IMG/VR virus record: IMGVR_UViG_3300021960_006131
Coordinates: 1-64,000 of that record
Strand: one strand, 5' to 3'
Source: a virus
DNA: 64,000 bases
Shown one piece after another: positions 53,101-62,100 of this stretch; position 1 is the first letter of the stretch; every line of letters starts with the position of its first letter. Made by a program: the position numbers and the translations under genes. The notes under the pieces were generated by a model that saw nothing but the letters and a program-made list of their open reading frames with translations, was not told the DNA's origin and did not search any database.

Positions 53101-56100
53101 TTTGACTACTGAGGCCTTCAAACTCTGGTGGCACAGATGCATTATACAATATCAAACTATCTGGATCGCCTTTATCAAATGGGTTGTCTTTTCTAATACC
53201 ACTGTCATTTAATCCAAATCCGTTTCCGCCATCGCCTATGTCTGCACTAAACCCAAAAGCACCTGGACCGTAATCTCCTGCTGGTATACCCAATGCATCA
53301 AGTGTGCCAGGCACAATGTCACTTAACTCTAAGCCGTCTGCATCTGTTGTTAATGTTAGACCTTGTACTGATGGGTTAATTGAAGTTGTTGTTGCTGTTA
53401 ATCCGCCATCTACGCCGCCTACTGTATTAATTAAATCTGCAAGTAATTCAGTTGCTGTTGCAGGTCTAGAAGAGCCTGAATTTCTATCTACTATTCCTGG
53501 AGGTTGCTGACAGTTAATAACACTTCTAGAAGTAAGTTGAACTCTAGCACCATAACCTTGACCATATGGTCTACCGTCAATTTCTTTTGATTCCACTTCC
53601 CCTTCTACATATTTTAACGGAACACCTCTTTCAAACTCTGCTGGGAATATCTCATATACACCTCTATCAAGGATTCTCATTTTTGTGATACTGCCTGCTT
53701 GGTTGATTTTTAAAACTTCAAAAATTGCTTGTTGGCTTTTGAGATCTGGATTATCCTCTCCGACTAATTTGCCTTTGGACAATATTGCTTGTGCCTGGAA
53801 TCCTTGACCGCTACTGCCTTTTGCTACAACAATATATCTTCTAGTTGAAAATTCAGGTTGGAAACCGCCTTTTTGTATAATTGATACACCAGAGATACTA
53901 TCTTTATCTGCTGTATCATATTCTGGATTTTCACTAGCAGATGAATATTTAATTTTAATATTAGGTGTGCGTATTTTAGTTTTCTTGTTGCCCATTGACT
54001 CTGGAGTATAATTATCGCTAATAGTTCTACCTGAACGTGACCATTCAATGAACCAAGTACCTTTACCTAAAATACCTCTGATATTACCGTCTTGGTCTCT
54101 TAATAATTTTCTTAATGTATTTTCTACATTATTAAATTGTATTCCATAGAGACTAGAAAGTGTAGTATCGTTTTGGTAATTACTTGCAAGTACGTTTGAT
54201 ATCTCTCCACTTGCTTGATCATACTGTCTACCAGTGTTATTTGGATGTCGTGCAGGACTACCTATATGAGTTTTTACAGTATTATTATTTCTTAAATTTG
54301 ATCCACCATATTTGATAGGCTCTGCATTAGATTTAGATGATAATGTAAATTTAAATGTTTGTTGTACTTGAGAACTGTTGTAATCATAACCATCTAAGAA
54401 TCCATCTTGGTCATACGCACCATTGTTGCCGAACTTACCCAATGTCTGTAATATTGGTACACGTTTTCCTTCAGGTGTTGTTAACCACATCATATCAAAT
54501 TCGCCTGGTGCAAAACTTTCAAAATTTAAATCAATATCTATATCGCTTACTTTTGCATCATCTGGTAAGTTACCAAAATCAAATTTGTACACTATTGCTT
54601 GTGATTCTTGTAATTCAGTAACAGGTTGCACTACTGGTCTATATACAGTACTGTAATTTAAACTTGCCATGTTTGTAGCAAGGGTGCTACCTGATATATC
54701 AAATTGACCTGCATGGGTACTTGCTGGTATTGTATAATGTGTTGTAATCGGTAATCTTAGATATCCACTGTCAACACCATCTTGATATACAAATAAATCA
54801 AACTGCTGAGTAGTTGGCTCTAAATTTGTGCCTAACTGTTTTGCTTTAACTTTTAATCCGTGTATAGCATCTTTAGTATTTAATGTAAATGAAGCATCAC
54901 TACCTGTTGTTACATCAGAAGAGACGCTCGAATTATGCTCAACACTTATTTCGTATTTTCCACTTTGTGTTTGTAAAACATTACTTCCATAAGTACTCAA
55001 ATTGTTTATTGGATAGAATCTTGCAAATATGTTACTAAAATCGGGTATGCCAATTGCTCTTCCTACTTCAGTGTCTAAATCGTATGCACTTAAAATTTGG
55101 AAGTATACTCTATCATTTGCTAATTTTAAGAATTTTACAACTCTGCCATTAGTTAATTTTATATTGTCACTTAGGAAATGTGCAAAATTATCTCTATTCC
55201 TAGAATCAAATGATTCTACATCATGGAATGATTTCATCAATCCAACTGTGCCTTCTGCTAAATTACCAAAGTTGGTTTGCATGTTTATGCCATTAATAGA
55301 ACTTGTAAAGTTAGGAGCATTCCAGCACACAATCCATGCACCGTTTAGTGCTGTTTGCTCATCTGTATCAAATGAACTTGTAAAGTTGCTTTCGCCTCTG
55401 TTGTTATTTCCGCTTGTTGAATTAATGTTAAAGTTAAACATCATAAATTCGCCAACATTTTCGTACTCTCTTGTTCCTATAAAGGCTTTGTATGTTGTTC
55501 CAACTTCTAAACCTGTTGTAGCAGAAATCGTAAATGTTTCTTCGTAAAATGTATTTTGTGAATCTATACCAATGTCTAGACGTCTTTGATCTATAGTAAT
55601 ACCGTTAATGGAATTACCGGACCTATCAACAAATGCTGTATTAGTATTAACGTCATTCAACCAATTTGCTTCTTTACAGCCTTTGTAACCAATATATGTT
55701 TTGTAAGGTAGTACAGCAGATGATATTGCAGTTCTACCTGTGTTTTTGACTACAGGAGTAACTGCATTTTCATTTGGAGTAAATTCTGGTTTGATCTGAA
55801 CTCCTGGAAGTTGTGTCCCCATTTCTGCGTCTATAACTTCTAATCTTGTAGTTGTAGGACTATACCCAAAGCCTGGATTTGTAACAATTATATCGCTTAG
55901 ATAATATGCATCTTCATCAATTGTTTTTGGTCTTCCGCCAACTATTGTTAGCCTGTCACCAATCATATAGTTAAAACCTGTGCTGTCTTCGACCATACCA
56001 GTTTGCACAACACCTACATTAGCATTTGCAATTTGACCATCTCTAGTACCTTCACCTGATCTTGGATTAACTGGGTAGCCATCTATCCTAATATAGTCTG

Positions 56101-59100
56101 ATGTCATAAACGGATTACTTGTATCCGGAGCACCCATAATATCTACAATGGTAACTTCCTGACCAGGCAATCCACCTGATATAACTTTTGGTGTAAATAC
56201 AGAACTGTTATCCCCGCCTAACTCATTGTACTGCTCTGGTGTGAGTGCATTTGCTATTGTTAAGTTAGCACTTGAGTTCATTCTCTTTTCTCTATAAGGT
56301 TGGAAGTCTCCAACTTCTGAAAAAGGACTTCTACTACAGCCTTTACCTAAACTAAATGGCACAGCACTTTTAATTTTTACAATAGGATTAAGTTGCGGTA
56401 CATTTGCATCATCGGCTGTTGTACATCCTTGTACACGTCTTTGTTGTTTTGCATGATACTGCCATAAACTCTTGAACCATGATCCTGTTCTGTCTTGCCA
56501 TTTACCATTTTCCTTAACACGTTCACCGTATCCTGTAATTTTAGTAAACTTAAATCCTCTGTCATCTTGTTCTTGTACTGTAGTAATTGCATTACTTCTG
56601 GTGTCTTCTTCAGATCTACTGCCCCAACCACCTAACATCAAGTCGTCAATAATTGTAAAGTTATATAAGTCACCTAAATATTTGTGCTGGCCTGTTCCAT
56701 TTTTTGGCAATCTGTATAAAATACCTTTTCCTTTAGCACCATAATCATAACTACTTCTGTTTAACTTACTCACATATACTGACATGGTTTCTTTATTAAT
56801 ACCTCTGCCCATATGGTCTTTCATAAATTGAACAGTTCCTAGTTTTTGATCTTTATGGAACACTGAGCCTGATGCAGGTGCATACACAATAGCAAATGGT
56901 TGTTTGTCTATATTATTGTATTCACCTTTAATTCCCGAACCTGAATGAGTTATGCTGGTGCTTGTATTTTTCCAATGCATTAACTCACCGTTACGATCAT
57001 CGTTTGTGGTGCTTCTTAGTACAATTGAGTTGTATGTGTTAGGATCTAATCCTTTTTCAATCATCTGTTGTCTTACAGATTCCAATAATGCTTCACCACT
57101 AATTTGTACAACCAGTCTAGCATCATCGTGCCTAGAACCAAATAGTACTGCAGGTACTCCGTCTTTTCTACCTTCAAGTAATTGGTAATTGTCGCTTCTA
57201 TTTGTAATAGGCGATAATTGCTGGCCATTATTATTACCCATTTTGAGAATCTTGCCTATGTTTCGGAAGTCTGTTGTACCCCATGCTTGGCCTCCACCTT
57301 TAACTACACATGATTTAGGTGGTTTTGGTGTTTCTGTTACGCATTCTGCATTAAAGTTCGGTGACTGACTGTTTATTGCATCTGCTAATGCACATGGATC
57401 ACAGCCTTCAGGTAGATTAACTGCTTCGCCACCTAAGTACATTACTTCACCACTTGATGTACAAGTATTACCATCTATTTCTTTAATATGCAAATCTTCT
57501 AATTCACACAAGTCAACATCAATTTGTTTATATGGTATCTTGGTATAATTGTCACCTATACCTTGTAAGTAAGATAATATTGTAGTCCAGTTTGTAGCAC
57601 TACCGCCTGCTTGTAAAAATTGTTCTTGATATCCAGAAATATTAGCATATTCAGAATCAATATATTGTTGTACTACATCAAATAATTGATCACTGAATTC
57701 GTATGTGGTCCCTTCTTCTCCAGAATTGGAATCATATAAAGTGATTCTAAATTTACCACAAGTTTCTTGTACTGGTGGATCTTGTGGTGGTGGATCTTGT
57801 GGTGGTGGATTACCTGGACCGCCGCCTCCGCCGGAGTAGCCGCCACCTCCGCCGCCACCATTGAGTTGTCTGCGTACACCATCATACTTAGTATTCCACC
57901 AACTGTTGCCGAAGTCACCAAAATAATCGTCATAAGGATTAACATAATCACCTGGCATTCCTGTATAAGGCCATGCGCCAATTTTAGGAGAAGCGAATCC
58001 TGGTTCTGCTTTGTTTTTAATTGTGCGTAATGTTGGATCCAATTTCATATTGTTAATATTATTTTCATAATTTTTAACAAGTGGATTATCTGCTGTAATT
58101 TTTCCGTCTAATGATCTGGTAGAATGTACACCATGTGGTCGTTGTGTTCTTTTTTGATTTTGTGTTCCGTAATAAATTTGTTCTTCTAATCCAGAAACAT
58201 CTATAATATATTTTCCTGCAAGTTTACTTGGTGCACGTCTTTCGGATATAGTTTCATTTAATTTAACTGGTGAATATTTATTTACACCACCTTTGAGTGC
58301 ATTACCGCCAGGTGCACCTATATATTCATATGAATATATTTGATCTAGTCCTGTAACATCTGCTGGTCTTTGTACATATTTTTGGTTAAAATCATCTGCA
58401 TTTCTGTTGTCGCTTCTTGGATCTCTGTGTCCAAATAAGAAACCTAATTGTAATTTTTTCTCTTTGTCAATTGCGCCTGCTTTAAAATCACTAACAAAAT
58501 TCAAACTGCCTTTGACTTGTTCAATTGTGTCTTGAGCAGGCAAGTATGTTTTATTATCATTTACATCAACTGCATTGTAATCTGTTATAGAATACGATAC
58601 GTTTTTATCTGTTAAATCTAATGCCACATTAGAGTTTGTAAATCCAAACACTTCTACTTGATTATCTGATAGCCTCCTTTGCTTATAACCTATAGGAGCC
58701 ATTTTGTATGTACTATTATAATTTCTAACTGGTGAATTTTTAATAGCAATAGAATTTTTATCAGGTTTAGCATTAATTTCATTATGTAAACTGTCAGTAC
58801 CAGTAATAATTATTGAGTCTGATACCCAGTTACCTTGTGTAATAGCATTTCCTGTGAATATTGTTTTTACTACAAATGAATCGTTGTCTGCTAAAAAAGG
58901 TGTAGCAAAGCCATCGTAATTTCTAGTGTTCGAAATTTTGATTGCTTTACTGGAATCTGGTATGTAATTGTCATATGATACAGAGAACACATTTGCTGTT
59001 GCTGTTGCGCCGGGAGCCTCAATAGTAATATATTGCTCGCCTGCGCCATCAATGTTATCTATAATAGACACAAAGTCAACAACTGTGAATGTGTTTCCAC

Positions 59101-62100
59101 TTAGTACATGTCCTGTGTTGTTTTTAGAGAATGTTACTGTTGATCCTACTGCTAATCCTCTTAATCCATTGTTAAGTTCTATGTTTACAAATCCATCACT
59201 ACTTGCATTTGTAGAAGACACTACTAATTGTTTATCGTCTATTTTTCCAATATTATGACCTTTACTGTAGAATCTAGTTGCTGTGTAAACATCTAACATA
59301 AGTTCATCGTTAGTAAATGTTGTACCTAATGATTTTTCAAAGTACATCATTGGTGCATCACCTTTGGTAATTAACTGTTTATCAAAATCTAAATATGAAA
59401 TAGGATTCAGTGTAACACTTGTATTACCACCTAAGGAATAATTATTTTCTGGGTCATAAATTTTACCAGTTAAACTTGGTATACCGTATCCTTTTGGAAC
59501 TGATACAATATGTAAATTTGCATTTCCTGTTAAAGATGCTGTTAAATTTGTTGTTAAAGCAGTTGGTCTAGTTGGTTGGTTAATTTCAAATGCGTTGCTG
59601 TACACTGAATTAACAATATATGTTTGACCATTTACGCCTGCTGTATCAACTGATCCTGCATTTAATGTTATGTCGTCACCTGTTTCAAATATATGTACGT
59701 TTGCAGGTACATGCACAATCCTAGATGTTATTGTTGATGTTGTTGCACTTCCTCTAATAACAGGATCTGCATAAGTTAAATATTTCATACTGCTGAGTTC
59801 TGCAGTAGGTATAACATTAGTATTTGCTAGTTTTACAGTAAATGTATTTTCTGTAACACTTCTTATGCGGAATTCTGTATTATTGATGCCATTAGCAGAG
59901 CCAGTTGTGTTTACAAATATTGTATCGCCTGTGTATAGTAAATTGTTTGGCTTATTAAATACTAATTGTGAACCATTGAGCGACGAAACAATAACTCCTA
60001 AGTTACTTTTTTCAGTTTCATTGATTGCATACGTTCCAACATTATCAGATATACTTTTTGGTATAATTGCATAATTAGGCTGAGTGTTTGATACTACGAT
60101 GTTCCCTGTTAGTACTGAATTTACACCATGTTGAGTATCAGCAAATCTTAAAGTATTATTATCAACTGCTTCGGTATCCATAAACATTTTATGCTGTGGT
60201 TCGACTACATGTACATCAATTGCCACATTAACATCTGTTGAATTCATTATTTCCGTATTACAGCCTGTGTGATTTAAAGGCAAGTAGTCGAATGTTATGT
60301 CTAAGTTGCTACCAAATATTGAGGATAATTGTACATTTGCACTATTATTGATTCCCATATAGAACGTACCTGCTGACCCAATCTGTGTAGGTAATTTACT
60401 GATATATCCTAATGTGGTTCCTGCAATTAGCGAACTGCTACTGCTTCTTGGTTGTAGTAATACTGCAGAATACCCATCGTCATTTGTAGATCTTTCTACT
60501 GATGACAAAAAGTCATTTACTAATACCTGTTTGTTTTTATTTTTATCTACTTGATAAACTACTGCATTTAAATTATCAGTAGTGTCATTAGATGTGAATA
60601 TGTTATCTGTGTTATCCACTGTAACACTTGATTGGCCCACACTGATAATTTTTCTATCAACTATTTGTGGAATTGTGCCTGTATCATCTTTAATTGCTAT
60701 TCTTAAGTTAGTTAATTCGTTTTTAGTTGTTGGAGCAAGTGTGTATTTAAGTTTTGCACTATTCACAATAACTAAAGGTACTGCAACATCAAAATTGTTA
60801 TTTGCAGGATATGTTGTTAAGCCATTTTCAAATCCAATGTACAGATTGATGAAATTATATTTTGCGCCTTTGGCCAATATGTTTTTTAAATCCTCGCCCC
60901 ACCACTCTAGTGGTCTATCACCGCCGTTAGTGTGATCTGGTTTTAATTTAGTTGTTTTTAATCTTGCACGAATCTTATCTGGTTGATTGCTGTGTACCTG
61001 TATAATGTTGCCATTAGGATCAGTCCATATTGCTTTGTTTGGTTTTTTATCTATAAAAGTAAATATATCTGACATAGAATGACTGTCAGAGAAATCAAAT
61101 TTTATTCTGTTTCTATCAACTTTATCAACTAAATTTTGATTAACACCAGCAATAGTTAAACCTCGTTCAACTTCTCCTGTTATGTTTAATGCATGATGGT
61201 TTCCAAAATACCTAGGTATAAGTCCCAATCTACTTGTGGCATAGTCAGATACTTCGTCTACTATTTGACCTCTGTCAAACATGTCACTGCTAACACCACG
61301 CATTTCTACAAACATTCCATCTAATGAAGGTGTTTCCTGTTTGTATGTAAAGTTATCTAGCCACCATGCTGTATCAAAATTTTCTAATTTGTCTAACATT
61401 CCGAATGCTTGATTAACAAACCCGGGATCAGTTGGATCGCCTTTAAGTCCAGTTGATCTTAATAATTCTTTAAATCCTTCATCTGTGACATATCTAAATT
61501 CTAAATCTAGTTCAACACCATCAACAGTTCTTAATGATTCTGGTACGCCTGTAAAATCTGTTTGTAATGTTAGATAATTATTTGTGGTAGGTAATCCTAA
61601 TCCCATATACACAGGTTTATTGTTGTAATGGAACAAACCTGAATGTCTAACGTTACCTATTAGGTCATGTTCTTCTGGTGTTTTTTCGCTGTTATCAAAT
61701 AATACTCTTGCAAATTCTCCTGCACCATCATCTCTAAAGAATAAATCTACAGTATTATTTGTAGTGTCTCTTAATGTATGTACTGGGAATCTGCTCTGAA
61801 TTGTTCCTACAGCATCTGCAACATCTATTATAATAGTGTTGCCACTAATTTTTAATGGTCTTTCTGTTCCTGATACTCCAGGTATAACACCTGTGCTGGT
61901 ATTGGAATTTAAATATTGTATATTACCAAAACCATAGTTTCCTAGGTTACTTGTTTCAAATCCTGAAACTGTTAATGTGTTGCTGGTTAAACTTGCAATA
62001 TTTCCAGACCTTGACTCTTTAGAACCAGTATATACTATTGCTGTTCTATTTGTGGTATTTCCTGTTGTTGCTGGATCATAAATTTTAATAAAGTTACCGT

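Noticed and set aside
32758-58282. TATTTATT (NATAAATA on the minus strand) at 32758, 39154 and 58275 as late promoters
   Set aside because: All three lie inside long genes and are not followed by a start codon or ribosome-binding site; expected by chance in AT-rich DNA.
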